48,158 nucleotides of DNA, from NCBI GenBank assembly GCA_034437795.1, contig DAOTTI010000223.1, positions 1-48,158 on the forward strand. Direction: 5' to 3'. The stretch comes from DAOTTI01 sp034437795. Its GTDB lineage: Bacteria; Chloroflexota; UBA11872; UBA12225. Numbering within the stretch: the first letter of the stretch is position 1; every line of letters begins with the position of its first letter. This document shows positions 26,171-34,351 of the stretch, one piece after another. The position numbers and the translations under genes are program-made. The notes below the pieces were generated by a model. It worked only from the letters and a program-made list of their open reading frames with translations. It was not told the DNA's origin and did not search any database.

Positions 26171-26875
26171 TCACCCTAGCCCTCTCCCACAGGGAGAGGG
26201 AACTGTTGGCTGGTCGCGGGTGGCCTGAAAGTAGTCGCAGAGGTCGTTGAGCGGGCACACATGGCACAGCGGGTGGGACGGGCGGCAGATGTCGCGCCCG
26301 AAGCGGATCAGGTTGACGTGCAGGGGATAGACGCGATCCGGCGCCGTCGCCTGCTGGAGGGCAGCCTGGACGGCGTCCGGCGGCGCCGCCGGTGGGGTCA
26401 GTCCGAGGCGCCGGCAGATGCGGCAGATGCTCGTGTCCACGGGCATGGCAGGGCGCCCGAGGCCAAAGAGGAGGGTGCAGGCAGCCGTGTTCTGGCCGAC
26501 GCCGGGCAGGCGCCGCAGCCAGGCCATCGCCTCGGGAACGGGCAGCGTGGCCAGGAAGCGCAGGTCCAGGTCGGGGCGTTCTTCGCTGATGCGCTCCAGC
26601 AGGCGCTTGATGCGCGGGGCCTTCAGCCGCGAGAGGCCGGCGCAGCGGATGGCCGCGGCGATCTCGGCCACGGCCGCGTCACGCACCGCCTCCCAGCGGC
26701 CGAAACGCGCCTTCAGCTCTCTGAACGCCCGCTGGCAGTTGGCCCAGGTGGTGTGCTGGCTGATGATGGCGGCGATCAGCTCGTCCAGCGGGTCCAGCTC
26801 GGGCTGCCACCGCGGCTCACCGAACGCGTCCGCCAGGCGGGCGTCGATCTCGGGCAGATCGGCCAGGGTAGCCAT
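26171..26875 (-). CDS. Endonuclease III-like DNA glycosylase lacking the catalytic lysine
   Basis: 234 residues, HhH-GPD superfamily with a C-terminal iron-sulfur cluster. The helix-hairpin-helix is LPGVGQNTA at 123-131; the place of the Nth catalytic lysine (LPGVGRKTA) is taken by Asn129, while the catalytic aspartate remains (D147 in PVDTSICRI). Cluster cysteines C197-X6-C204-X2-C207-X5-C213 match Nth. It could be a mono-functional glycosylase of the MutY, MIG or archaeal GO-glycosylase type, or have another role. The ATG at 26875 is where homology starts; upstream frame is repeat sequence. The last 11 residues (TVPSPCGRGLG) and the stop come from a TC-rich palindromic repeat (26171-26203). 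Confidence 0.88.
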   Translation of the reverse strand: MATLADLPEIDARLADAFGEPRWQPELDPLDELIAAIISQHTTWANCQRAFRELKARFGRWEAVRDAAVAEIAAAIRCAGLSRLKAPRIKRLLERISEERPDLDLRFLATLPVPEAMAWLRRLPGVGQNTAACTLLFGLGRPAMPVDTSICRICRRLGLTPPAAPPDAVQAALQQATAPDRVYPLHVNLIRFGRDICRPSHPLCHVCPLNDLCDYFQATRDQPTVPSPCGRGLG

Positions 26876-27317
26876 GGACGGAGTAGCGAGTAGCGAGTGG
26901 CGAGTAGCAGAGGAGGGAGGTCTTCGCGAGTATGTGTCACATGCCCGGATCAGCTGCCGCAGCGGATGGGATCCCCTGCGGCCCCACTCCGACGCCGCGA
27001 CGCGGAGACACGGTGGGAGGTGAGGAAGGACCTTACCCCCTAGCTCCCTCTCCGACACGGCGAGGGGGAACGACAGCCACGGCCGTGGGGCTGGGCCGCG
27101 CCCCCTCCGCTCCGACACAGAGAGGGGCAATCACGGCCATGGCATGGCGGTATCCGGACCGATTGCACATGCCTGGTCTTCTCCTCACCTTCCCTTGAGG
27201 GAGTAGGGACGCGATGGGGCATTATGCGGAAGAGGCGAATAGGCGCGAGGCTGCCGGCGGCGTTGACGCTCGTTCCGGGCGGCCCTATAGTCAGTAGTGG
27301 GGCAGTAGTGCGCCCTG
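26876..27317. repeat. 442-base intergenic region: heptamer array, diverged family A, promoter
   Basis: No gene seen. 26881-26908 is exactly four units of seven bases (GAGTAGC, GAGTAGC, GAGTGGC, GAGTAGC), starting 5 bases from the glycosylase start codon. About 26988-27145 is a diverged family A unit (GACGCGGAGACACGG, then ACCTTACCCCCTAGCTCCC, then GGCCGTGGGGCTGGGCCGCGCC). The last 60 bases hold the promoter of the GT9 gene. Confidence 0.75.
27263..27291 (+). promoter_or_regulatory. Sigma-70-type promoter for the GT9-coaX-coaBC operon
   Basis: TTGACG (27263-27268), a 17-base spacer and TATAGT (27286-27291): five of six and four to five of six matches to the housekeeping consensus at ideal spacing. 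Transcription would begin near 27298, 20 bases before the ATG at 27318. Confidence 0.75.
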
Positions 27318-28484
27318 ATGATAACCGGACTGCGATCCACCTTGATTAGCCTGGCCGGACGCGCCCTGGGCGCGCTCTTTCCTTGCCGCCCCCCGCCTCC
27401 CCTCGAGAGCCTGCAGCGTGTGCTGGTGATCAAGCCGGCCGCCCTGGGTGACGTGCTCCAGGCGACGGCGGCGCTGGCCGCCCTCCGGCAGGGCCTGCCC
27501 CGCGCGCGGCTGGCGCTGGCAGTCGGCACGTGGTCCCGGCCGGCCATTGAGGGCAACCCCGACGTGGACGAGGTGATCGACTGCGGCGCCTTCGGCACGC
27601 CGGGGCGGTACGGCTGGCGCGAGGTGTGGCGCTTCGCGCGCTCCCTGAGGAAGCGGCAGTTCGATCTGGCGGTGGTGCTGGACCGTTCGCCGAAGGTGGC
27701 GGTCTCGCCGTGGCTGGCGGGCATCCGGCACCGCGCGGGGATCGATAGCGCCGGTCGAGGATTTGCCCTGACGGTGCGCGTGCCGTGGGACCGGCCGCGC
27801 CATGAGGCCGAGCTGATGCTGGATGTCATCCGCGCCCTGGGGATCACCCCGTCCGACGAGGTGCGGACCAGATACGTGCCGTCGGCCGAGAGCCGCCGGT
27901 TCGCGACGCGGGTGCTGGAGGAGTGGGGGCTGGACGGCCACTTCCCGCTGGTGGTCGTCCACCCGGGGGGCGCCAACAACCCCGGCATGGTGATGCCGGA
28001 AAAGCGCTGGCCGGCCCCCAAGTTCGCCGCGCTGGCCGACCGGCTGATTGCCGACCTGGACGCGCGGGTCATCATGGTCGGGCATGGCGCGGACCAGCCG
28101 CTGGCCCGCCAGATGCGCCTGGCCATGCGCCACAGGCCGGTCGATCTGGTGGGGCAGACGAGCCTGAGCCAGCTGGCCGGACTGCTGGAACGGTGCCATC
28201 TCTACGTGGGCAATGATTCGGCGCCGCTGCACCTGGCCGCGGCCGTCGGCACGCCGGTGCTGGGCTTCTTTGGCCCGACCGACCCCGCCATCTACGGGCC
28301 GTATCGCGCTATGGGCGCCCTGCTGGTCCACCCGCAGGCCTGCTCGCAGCGCCGGCCGTTCGCGCGCGGGCCGGTGCAGGCATGCCCCCGCTGCCGGTGC
28401 GTGGACCTGATCAGCGTGGAGGAGGCGGTCGGTGCGGCGGCGCAGATCGTGGGCGCGCTGGCGTCAAACCGGAGCCGCGCCTGA
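27318..28484 (+). CDS. Glycosyltransferase family 9 protein (heptosyltransferase-like)
   Basis: 388 residues. GT9 enzymes transfer heptose or related sugars from ADP-activated donors. The N-terminal Rossmann half begins VLVIKPAALGDVLQATAALAAL, a GT9 hallmark (R/K..ALGD....P). In the C-terminal half are EKRWPAPKFAALADRL (the W in KRWP..F..L) and NDSAPLHLAAAVGTPVLGFFGPTDP, the donor-binding region of the family. Near the end, CPRC resembles the Cys pair often seen there. No membrane segment except a weak hydrophobic N-terminus (about 8-22). The ATG at 27318 is 20 bases after a predicted start of transcription. coaX follows 97 bases on. Acceptor and donor unknown; a heptose donor fits the hldA/hldC genes further downstream. 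Confidence 0.9.
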   Translation: MITGLRSTLISLAGRALGALFPCRPPPPLESLQRVLVIKPAALGDVLQATAALAALRQGLPRARLALAVGTWSRPAIEGNPDVDEVIDCGAFGTPGRYGWREVWRFARSLRKRQFDLAVVLDRSPKVAVSPWLAGIRHRAGIDSAGRGFALTVRVPWDRPRHEAELMLDVIRALGITPSDEVRTRYVPSAESRRFATRVLEEWGLDGHFPLVVVHPGGANNPGMVMPEKRWPAPKFAALADRLIADLDARVIMVGHGADQPLARQMRLAMRHRPVDLVGQTSLSQLAGLLERCHLYVGNDSAPLHLAAAVGTPVLGFFGPTDPAIYGPYRAMGALLVHPQACSQRRPFARGPVQACPRCRCVDLISVEEAVGAAAQIVGALASNRSRA

Positions 28485-28580
28485 CCTCGCCGCCGGCGGT
28501 CGCGAGGCGCGGGCGGCTGGCGGGCGCGGGAGGGTACCCTTCGGCCGGAGCCTGGCACGGAACTGAGGAGTGGGGCGCGC

Positions 28581-29354
28581 GTGTTACTGGCGCTGGACAT
28601 CGGCAACACCAACGTCGTGGGCGGGCTCTATGACGGGCCGCGGCTGGCGGTGCAGTGGCGGGTGAGCACTGAGCGCGAGCGCACGGCTGATGAGCTGGGC
28701 GTGCTGTGGGATGGCCTGTTCCGGCTGCGTGGCCTTGCGCCGGCCCAGTTGCGGGGCGTATGTATCGGCAGCGTGGTGCCGTCGCTGACGCCGAGCTACG
28801 TGCGCCTGGCCCGCGACCTGTGGGGGGTGCGCACGCTGGTCCTGGGGCTGGACGTGGACCTGGGGATCAAGGTGGAGACCGACCACCCGGCGGAGGTCGG
28901 GGTGGACCGGATCGCCAACACCCTGGCGGCGCGCGAGAAGTACGGCGCGCCGGCCATCGTCGTGGACTTTGGCACGTCGACCAACTTTGACGTCCTATCG
29001 GCCGCCGGCAGCTACATCGGCGGGGTCATCGCCCCGGGCCTGCGGGCGTCGATGGACGCCCTGGCGTCGCGGGCCGCCCAGCTCTTTCGCGTCCCCCTGG
29101 CGCGGCCGCAGCGGGTGATCGGGCGCAACACCATCGCCTGCCTGCAGTCGGGGGCCTTCTGGGGGCACGTCGGCCTGGTCGAAGGCGTGATCCGGCGGAT
29201 CCAGGAGGAGTTGGGCGGGCAGGCGACGGTGGTCGCCACCGGTGGGCTGGCCACGGTGATCGCGCCGGAGACGCGCCTCATCGACCAGGTGGACCCTCAC
29301 CTCACCCTGGACGGCATCCGGCTGGTCTGGGAGCGAAACCAGGAGGGCACGTGA
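28581..29354 (+). CDS. coaX: Type III pantothenate kinase
   Basis: Phosphorylates pantothenate, the first step to coenzyme A. 257 residues, the usual length. The ASKHA fold motifs are present: LALDIGNTNVV at the start (catalytic Asp in DIGNTN), VGVDRIANTLAA, and DFGTSTNFDVLSAAG (the common form is DFGTATTFD), followed by GGVIAPGL and the C-terminal ATGGLA. GTG start at 28581 with GAGGAG about 10 bases upstream. Its stop overlaps the coaBC start by 4 bases (GTGA), so the pair is translationally coupled. Cytosolic. Type III enzymes are not feedback-inhibited by CoA and need a monovalent cation, as known for the family. Confidence 0.96.
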   Translation: MLLALDIGNTNVVGGLYDGPRLAVQWRVSTERERTADELGVLWDGLFRLRGLAPAQLRGVCIGSVVPSLTPSYVRLARDLWGVRTLVLGLDVDLGIKVETDHPAEVGVDRIANTLAAREKYGAPAIVVDFGTSTNFDVLSAAGSYIGGVIAPGLRASMDALASRAAQLFRVPLARPQRVIGRNTIACLQSGAFWGHVGLVEGVIRRIQEELGGQATVVATGGLATVIAPETRLIDQVDPHLTLDGIRLVWERNQEGT

Positions 29355-30598
29355 CCATCCTGAACGGCAAGCGGGTGGTGCTGGGCGTCACCGGATCGAT
29401 CGCCTGCTTCAAGGCGGCGCAATTGTGCAGCACGCTGGTCCAGGCGGGGGCGCAGGTGGACGTCATTCTTACGGACGCGGCGCAGCGGTTCATCACCCCG
29501 CTCACGTTCCAGAGCCTGACGCGGCGCCCCGTCTATACCAGCCTGTACGACGTGCTGCCAGACTACTCCAGCGCGCACGTGGAGCTGGGGGCGCGAGCGG
29601 ACGTGCTGGTGATCTGCCCCGCCTCGGCGACGACCCTGGCGCGCCTGGCGGCTGGGCTGGCGGAGGACATGCTCTCCTGCACCGCGCTGGCGACCAGGGC
29701 GCCGCTGGTGATCGCCCCGGCGATGAACGTGAACATGTGGCAGCATCCGGCCACGCAGCGGAACGTGGCCACCTTGCGGGAGCGCGGCGCGCTCCAGGTA
29801 GGGCCGGTGGAGGGCTACCTGGCCGAAGGCATCTCCGCCATGGGCCGGTTGGCGCCCCTGGAAGACGTGCTGGCCGCGGTGCGCGTGGCGCTGGGGCGCC
29901 ACGGGCCGCTCGCCGGCCGGCGCCTGATCGTCACCGCGGGCGGGACGCGGGAGCCGATCGATCCGGTGCGGTACGTGGGCAACCGCTCCAGCGGCAAGAT
30001 GGGCTACGCGCTTGCCGAGGCGGCGCGAGACCGCGGGGCGCGCGTGACGCTGATCACCGGGCCGACGGCCCTGCCGGCGCCGTGGGGCGTGGACGTGGTG
30101 CCGGTGGAGACGGCGAGTGAGATGGAGGCCGCGGTCCTCAGTGCCTGCGAGCAGGCGGACGCACTGATCATGGCCGCCGCCGTGGCGGACTACCGGCCGG
30201 AGGAGGCGTCTAGCCAGAAGCTCAAGAAGACGGGCGAGCCACTTACCCTGCGCCTGGTGCAGAACCCGGACATCATCGCGGAGGTCAGCCGGCGCTTTGG
30301 CGACCGACTGGTGAAGGTGGGCTTTGCGGCCGAGACGTGCGACGTGCTGCCGGAGGCGGCGCGGAAGCTGGCCGCCAAGGGCCTGCACCTCATCTGCGCC
30401 AACGACGTGTCGGAGCCGGGGAGCGGGTTCGGGACGGACACCAATCGCGTGACCATCCTGGCGCGAGACGGGACGCGGGAGGACCTGCCGCTGCTTCCCA
30501 AGGAGGAGGTAGCGGACCGCATCCTGGACAGGATACAGGTCTTATTGGGGGCGGCCCCGCCCCGCGGGACCGAATCGCTGGTCGCCGGCGCCAGCTGA
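29351..30598 (+). CDS. coaBC: Bifunctional phosphopantothenoylcysteine decarboxylase/phosphopantothenate-cysteine ligase
   Basis: Joins cysteine to 4'-phosphopantothenate and decarboxylates the product to 4'-phosphopantetheine. 415 residues, normal length. CoaC half: flavoprotein start VVLGVTGSIACFKA, catalytic His near residue 76 in SSAHVELGA, PASATTLARLAAGLAEDML, and the PAMNVNMW loop near 123. CoaB half: TAGGTREPIDPVRYVGNRSS followed by GKMG, then AAAVADYRPEE, KLKKTGEPLTL and the Lys/Asn residues around LVQNPDII, and GFAAET. GTG start overlapping the coaX stop. With coaX it covers all of CoA synthesis up to the last two steps, which are not in the window. Confidence 0.97.
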   Translation: MTILNGKRVVLGVTGSIACFKAAQLCSTLVQAGAQVDVILTDAAQRFITPLTFQSLTRRPVYTSLYDVLPDYSSAHVELGARADVLVICPASATTLARLAAGLAEDMLSCTALATRAPLVIAPAMNVNMWQHPATQRNVATLRERGALQVGPVEGYLAEGISAMGRLAPLEDVLAAVRVALGRHGPLAGRRLIVTAGGTREPIDPVRYVGNRSSGKMGYALAEAARDRGARVTLITGPTALPAPWGVDVVPVETASEMEAAVLSACEQADALIMAAAVADYRPEEASSQKLKKTGEPLTLRLVQNPDIIAEVSRRFGDRLVKVGFAAETCDVLPEAARKLAAKGLHLICANDVSEPGSGFGTDTNRVTILARDGTREDLPLLPKEEVADRILDRIQVLLGAAPPRGTESLVAGAS

Positions 30599-31046
30599 TC
30601 GGCGGTGCCGGTCGTCGCCCCCGGGTGGGCGCCACCCCTTTCGACCCCGGGCCGACGCGGAGACGCGGAGACACAGGGACGCGGAGAGAGCCCTCACCCC
30701 CTTCGGTCGGGGCCGCGCCGCACCCCTGCCCCACTCTGCCCTCCCGTGCGGTTTGGCCCCGCCGCCCCCGCTCCGCCTCTCCGTGTCGGGACGACGGCCA
30801 TGGTTTGGCGCCAGCCTGGGTTATTCACCAGGCGGAGCCCTCACCATCTCCCTTGGGGAGGGGGCCCCTCGCCGGCCGTGAATTGTGCAGGCTGGCCGGA
30901 ACTACCGTGCGGGCCCTAGGGGCACAGGGTGATCAGCGGTGGCTGAGGATGGATCAAGGCGGCGAGGCTGTATCGACGCGCCGATGGTGGATCATGGCCT
31001 GGCCTGGGGTCGATGATGATGCTGGATGTGCTACGTTGTTCACGAG
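30599..31046. repeat. Intergenic region with family A copy 2
   Basis: 448 bases without a gene. 30650-30690 is GACGCGGAGACACAGGGACG-type units, 30691-30803 the family A body (CCCTCACCCCCTTCGGTC...GGCCGCGCCGCACCCCTGCC), nearly identical to the copy at 6721 over the first 40 bases. 30838-30865 is a CCCTCACCATCTCCCTTGGGGAGGGG palindrome. The remainder to 31046 shows no recognised element. Confidence 0.8.
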
Positions 31047-31641
31047 ATGAGTGGCCAGCCTGCGCCGGACCAGGATCCAGATTGGCCGGTACTGGTGCGC
31101 GCACTTCGCAGGTTCGGCATCCGGTATCTGTCGGGTGGCAGTAGGGACGAACATGTGGGAACGAACATGGGGAGGCGAACCAGTGTGATGGCCCCGAGCT
31201 ATCTGACGCGCCCTACCTGATTGCCCGTCTCGCCGCCTCGCCTGATGCGCGGTTGAGGCAGGCGCTGATCGCGCTGTTCCTGGTGCATCCGGAACTGGCT
31301 CCCACCGTGGGGCGCGTAGCGGAGCAGCTGCCGGACAGCGTACGCAGCGAGCTTGTTCGTCGCTACGTGGGCGCGGTGTACCTCCAGCGGTTATGGCGCA
31401 CGCGCCTGCAGCGTTTCCTGGGGCAACAGCGGTGGCTGCCGCCGTACTGGATCGAGGAGCTTGGCTTACTGCGCCGGAAGAGGGCTACGGCCGCCCCGGC
31501 CTGGCAGCGCTGGCGGCCGGTCACCGGCGGACCGCTCCGGCGCGGGATCGAGAAGGCATCTACGGACGCACGGTGCGGCTCCTGTTCAGCCAGCTGCTGG
31601 CCGAGCGCGAGGCCGCCGGCACCACAGGAAGGGCAGCGTGA
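31047..31641 (+). pseudogene. Broken gene: hypothetical protein with two frameshifts
   Basis: One protein can be traced through three frames. It starts MSGQPAPDQDPDWPVLVRAL at 31047, continues in another frame (APYLIARLAASPDARLRQAL, then ALFLVHPELAPTVGRV, YVGAVYLQRLWRTRLQRFLG) and ends in a third (PEEGYGRPGLAALAAGHRR to VRLLFSQLLAEREAAG, stop 31641). The first shift coincides with an imperfect 14-base tandem duplication (ACGAACATGTGGGA at 31147, ACGAACATGGGGAG at 31161); removing one copy restores the frame. The second needs one extra base near 31469. The YLQRLWR..L pattern resembles a hypothetical protein family I associate with Chloroflexota, from memory only. Sequencing error is possible for the second shift. 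Confidence 0.65.
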
Positions 31642-31685
31642 GCCTGCGGCGCGGTGTCGACCGGCGGGTGAGGCTGGCCTGTGGG

Positions 31686-32564
31686 TCAGGCTAACCCGAG
31701 TTCCTGTAGCACGACGGCGATGCCGTCTTCGTCGTTGGAAGGGGCGATCCGGTCGGCCACGGCGCGGGCGTCTTCGGTTGCGTTGCCCATGGCTACCCCG
31801 AGGCCGGCAAAGGCGAGCATCTCCAGGTCGTTGACGTTGTCGCCGAAGGCGAGCACCTCCTGCGGGGTGATGCCCAGCCGGCCGCAGAGGAAGGCCAGGG
31901 CGTTGGCCTTGGAGGTGGTCGGCCCGACGATCTCGATGGCCGCGCCGGCGGCGAGCTGGAACCTGGAAAAGATGACGCGCCACAGGGGCCGGCGCTCGTC
32001 CGGGCCCTGCTCGGCGGGGGCGTCCTCTGCCGGTGGCGGCGCACGGTGGCCGGTGAGCGCCTCATCCAGGCGCCTCAGGCGGTCGACGGTGTCCATCACG
32101 ATGAGCTCGATCGGGTCGTGCTCCAGGGCGTCGGGGGTGAGCTCGCGCACGAACTGGATGTTCCGCTGCAGATAGCCCGCCAGGCGCTCATTGGCGCGCC
32201 AGTCGCCATCGACCCAGATGATCTCCTCGCGCAAGGCGTTGCCCAGGATGGCTGCAGGCAGGCAGTGGCGGCGGATGATGTCCAGGGCCGCTCTGGCCGC
32301 CGGCGCCGGCAGGTGGCGGTGGAAGAGGATGGCGCCATCCTCGTAGACGGTTGCGCCCTGGCTGGCGATCAGGAAGTGGGGCGCTTCGAGTTGCGCCACG
32401 ATCGGCTGCGCGGTGCGCCGCCGCCGGCCAGTGGCGATGGCCAGATGGACGCCGTGGGCGCTGAGGCCTTGGAGAGCCTGTCTGGTACGGGGCGAGATCG
32501 TGCCCTTGCTCGTCAGCAGCGTGCCGTCGATGTCGACGGCAACGAGCTTGTACTGCGGCACCAC
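31686..32564 (-). CDS. HAD-superfamily phosphatase, Cof-type (IIB)
   Basis: 292 residues. The nucleophile motif is DIDGTLL at 10-16, the motif II threonine is in AIATGRR, the lysine of motif III is in the TTSKANAL segment, and motif IV GDNVNDLEML lies near 241-250, with GVAMGNA following. This set is that of Cof-like HAD-IIB hydrolases, which remove phosphate from sugar phosphates or flavin nucleotides; the exact substrate cannot be read from sequence. The large C2B cap is present and contains a Pro/Glu/Ala-rich loop (about 172-192). GTG start at 32564. It is flanked by the broken gene and by family A repeat, without operon partners on this strand. Confidence 0.9.
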   Translation of the reverse strand: MVPQYKLVAVDIDGTLLTSKGTISPRTRQALQGLSAHGVHLAIATGRRRRTAQPIVAQLEAPHFLIASQGATVYEDGAILFHRHLPAPAARAALDIIRRHCLPAAILGNALREEIIWVDGDWRANERLAGYLQRNIQFVRELTPDALEHDPIELIVMDTVDRLRRLDEALTGHRAPPPAEDAPAEQGPDERRPLWRVIFSRFQLAAGAAIEIVGPTTSKANALAFLCGRLGITPQEVLAFGDNVNDLEMLAFAGLGVAMGNATEDARAVADRIAPSNDEDGIAVVLQELGLA

Positions 32565-32902
32565 ACCATTCTACCGGGAGCCGGCGCCAAACCGTGGCCG
32601 GCTGGGACTCGCGCCACAGATGCCGGCTACCTGGGGTGGCGGAGCTCACCCCACCCATCGGCCCCCGGGCCGACGCGGAGACGCGGGGACACGGAGACAC
32701 GGGGACGAAGGACCTCACCCCTTCGGCCGGGGCCGCGCCGCACCCCTGCCCATACTCCCCCCGCCGTGGGGCTTGGCCCCGCCGCCCCGTCTCCGACACG
32801 GAGAGGGGGAACGACGGCCACGGGGAGAGGACGGACCTCACCCTGGCTGGCTTCCAGAGGGGGAGGGAACGCTCCGCTGGCGGCCTCGTATCCTTCGGGC
32901 AG
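32565..32902. repeat. Intergenic region with family A copy 3
   Basis: 338 bases without a gene. 32671-32705 is GACGCGGAGACGCGGGGACA-type units; 32706-32823 follows the family A body (CCTCACCCCTTCGGCC..., GGCCGCGCCGCACCCCTGCC, GGGCTTGGCCCCGCCGCC, then CTCCGACACGGAGAGGGGG). 32833-32875 is a CCTCACCCTGGCTGGCTTCC...GGGGGAGGG unit. The frame of the following gene is open through all this, but the translation is plainly repeat-derived. Confidence 0.8.
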
Positions 32903-34351
32903 ATGTGGATCGCCAGCTTGCCCCCGCCGGGGGCGCCGCCGGACGTGGCGGCGGCCTGGCCGGCCATGTGCCCGCCAGTCAGGGCGCGCTATGGCGCAGA
33001 GGCGCGCCCGAACCGCGCTAGGGCCATCGCGCTGCGCTGGCTCCGCTGGGAGGCGGGGCGCCGGCTGCGAGCCCGGAGCGGCGGGGCCGCCGTGCCCCTT
33101 GACGCGGAGATCCTGGCCATCCAGCCGGATCACCTGGGGGGGGTGCTGCTCACCACGCCCGCCTTTCGGCTGCTCAAGGAGGCCCTGCCGCAGGCCCGCC
33201 TGACCGTTCTGGCGGGGCCGTGGTCGCAGGACGTGCCCGAGCACTGTCCGGCGGTTGACCGGGTGCGGGTGTGCCACTTTCCCGGGTTCGAGCGGGGCGA
33301 CGCGCCGCAGCGGCTGCTCGATCGCGCGGGCCGCCGCGTCGAGCCATACGTCCGCCTGCTGGCGGTTGCGGGAGAGCTGGCGCAGGAGCGCTTTCACCTG
33401 GCCATTAGCTTCCACACCGACTACTGGTGGGGGGCAGCGCTGAGCGCGCTGGCGGGCATCCCGGTCCGGCTGGGCTACGCCACCCCCGAGTCGGCGCCGT
33501 TTCTGACCCACGCCCTGCCGTTGGCGCGGCCGATGGTGGGCCGAGAGGTGGGCAGGCCCGAGGGTTGCCCTTCGTGCTCGCCATTCGAGGGCCGATGCGG
33601 CGAGACGGGGACGGAGGCGCAGGCTGGCCGGCCACACGTGGCGGAGATGCACCTCGCCCTGGCGCGGGAGGCGCTACGCCTGGCGGGCCAGCAGCCGCCG
33701 TCGGGGTTCGACGGCCGGATGGTCTACGAGCCGACGGCCGCGGAGCGCGCCGAGGCTTGGCGCCTGTGGCGAGCCAATGACCTGGACGAGGCGCCGGCGG
33801 TGGTCGTGATGCATCCTGCTCCAGGAGCGCCGGTCAAGCGCTGGGCCGCGCCGCGGTTCGCGCTGGTCGCGGACCACCTGGCCGGGCGGTACGGGGCGCG
33901 GGTGGTGATCACGGGGGGGCGCAGGGATCTGGACGAGGCGCGGCGGATCGCCGCCGCCTGTTGGCACCGGCCGGTGGTCCTGGCGGGGCAAACGACGTTC
34001 GGCGTGCTGGCCGCGCTCCTGGACCGGTGCCGCCTGGCCATCGGCACCGACAACGGCGCGATGCACCTGGCCAGCGCGCGGGGGGTGCCCACCCTGCGCA
34101 TCTTTGGCCCGACCGACGCCCGCGTCTGGCGCCATTGGTCCGGGGCGGGCGAGCCGTGCCCCTGGGGGGAGATTAGCTCCGCCCGCCCGTGCGCGCCCTG
34201 CCACCGGCTGGATGTGCCGCCCTGGGACGTGGCGATGGGGCTGGGGCCGGAGCAGGCCTTCGACGTGGCCTACCCGTGCCTGGAGGAGGTGGCGACGGAG
34301 CAGGTCATCGAGGCCGTGGAGCGGCTGTGGGCCCTGACGGAGGGGCGATGA
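32903..34351 (+). CDS. Glycosyltransferase family 9 protein
   Basis: About 482 residues. GT9 pattern: ILAIQPDHLGGVLLTTPAFR (the GT9 start motif, with DHLGG in place of the usual ALGD), a central NSxHTDYWWGA segment, KRWAAPRFALVADHL, and GTDNGAMHLASARGVPTLRIFGPTDA followed by a Cys pair (CAPCHR). An insertion at about residues 213-245 is rich in Gly/Glu/Cys and its DNA (GATGCGGCGAGACGGGGACG near 33595) resembles the intergenic GACGCGGAGA units. The start is uncertain: ATG at 32903 or 32966; anything earlier is repeat. Its stop overlaps the next gene by ATGA, so it opens a long operon. Donor and acceptor unknown. Confidence 0.87.
   Translation: MWIASLPPPGAPPDVAAAWPAMCPPVRARYGAEARPNRARAIALRWLRWEAGRRLRARSGGAAVPLDAEILAIQPDHLGGVLLTTPAFRLLKEALPQARLTVLAGPWSQDVPEHCPAVDRVRVCHFPGFERGDAPQRLLDRAGRRVEPYVRLLAVAGELAQERFHLAISFHTDYWWGAALSALAGIPVRLGYATPESAPFLTHALPLARPMVGREVGRPEGCPSCSPFEGRCGETGTEAQAGRPHVAEMHLALAREALRLAGQQPPSGFDGRMVYEPTAAERAEAWRLWRANDLDEAPAVVVMHPAPGAPVKRWAAPRFALVADHLAGRYGARVVITGGRRDLDEARRIAAACWHRPVVLAGQTTFGVLAALLDRCRLAIGTDNGAMHLASARGVPTLRIFGPTDARVWRHWSGAGEPCPWGEISSARPCAPCHRLDVPPWDVAMGLGPEQAFDVAYPCLEEVATEQVIEAVERLWALTEGR

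Noticed and set aside
26881..26908. CRISPR-like array
   Set aside because: Units are 7 bases with no spacers; no cas genes nearby.
26876..27130. N-terminal extension of the glycosylase to 27130
   Set aside because: The added residues translate the heptamer array and diverged family A repeat; homology begins at the ATG at 26875.
28485..28507. Hairpin after the first GT9 gene as terminator
   Set aside because: CCTCGC and GCGAGG can pair, but no T-run follows and coaX continues in the same direction 74 bases on, so it probably does not end the transcript.
32594..32902. N-terminal extension of the GT9 gene to 32594
   Set aside because: The extra 103 residues are a translation of family A repeat (ETRGHGDTGTK, AAPHPCPYSPRRG) and precede the first GT9 motif by far.
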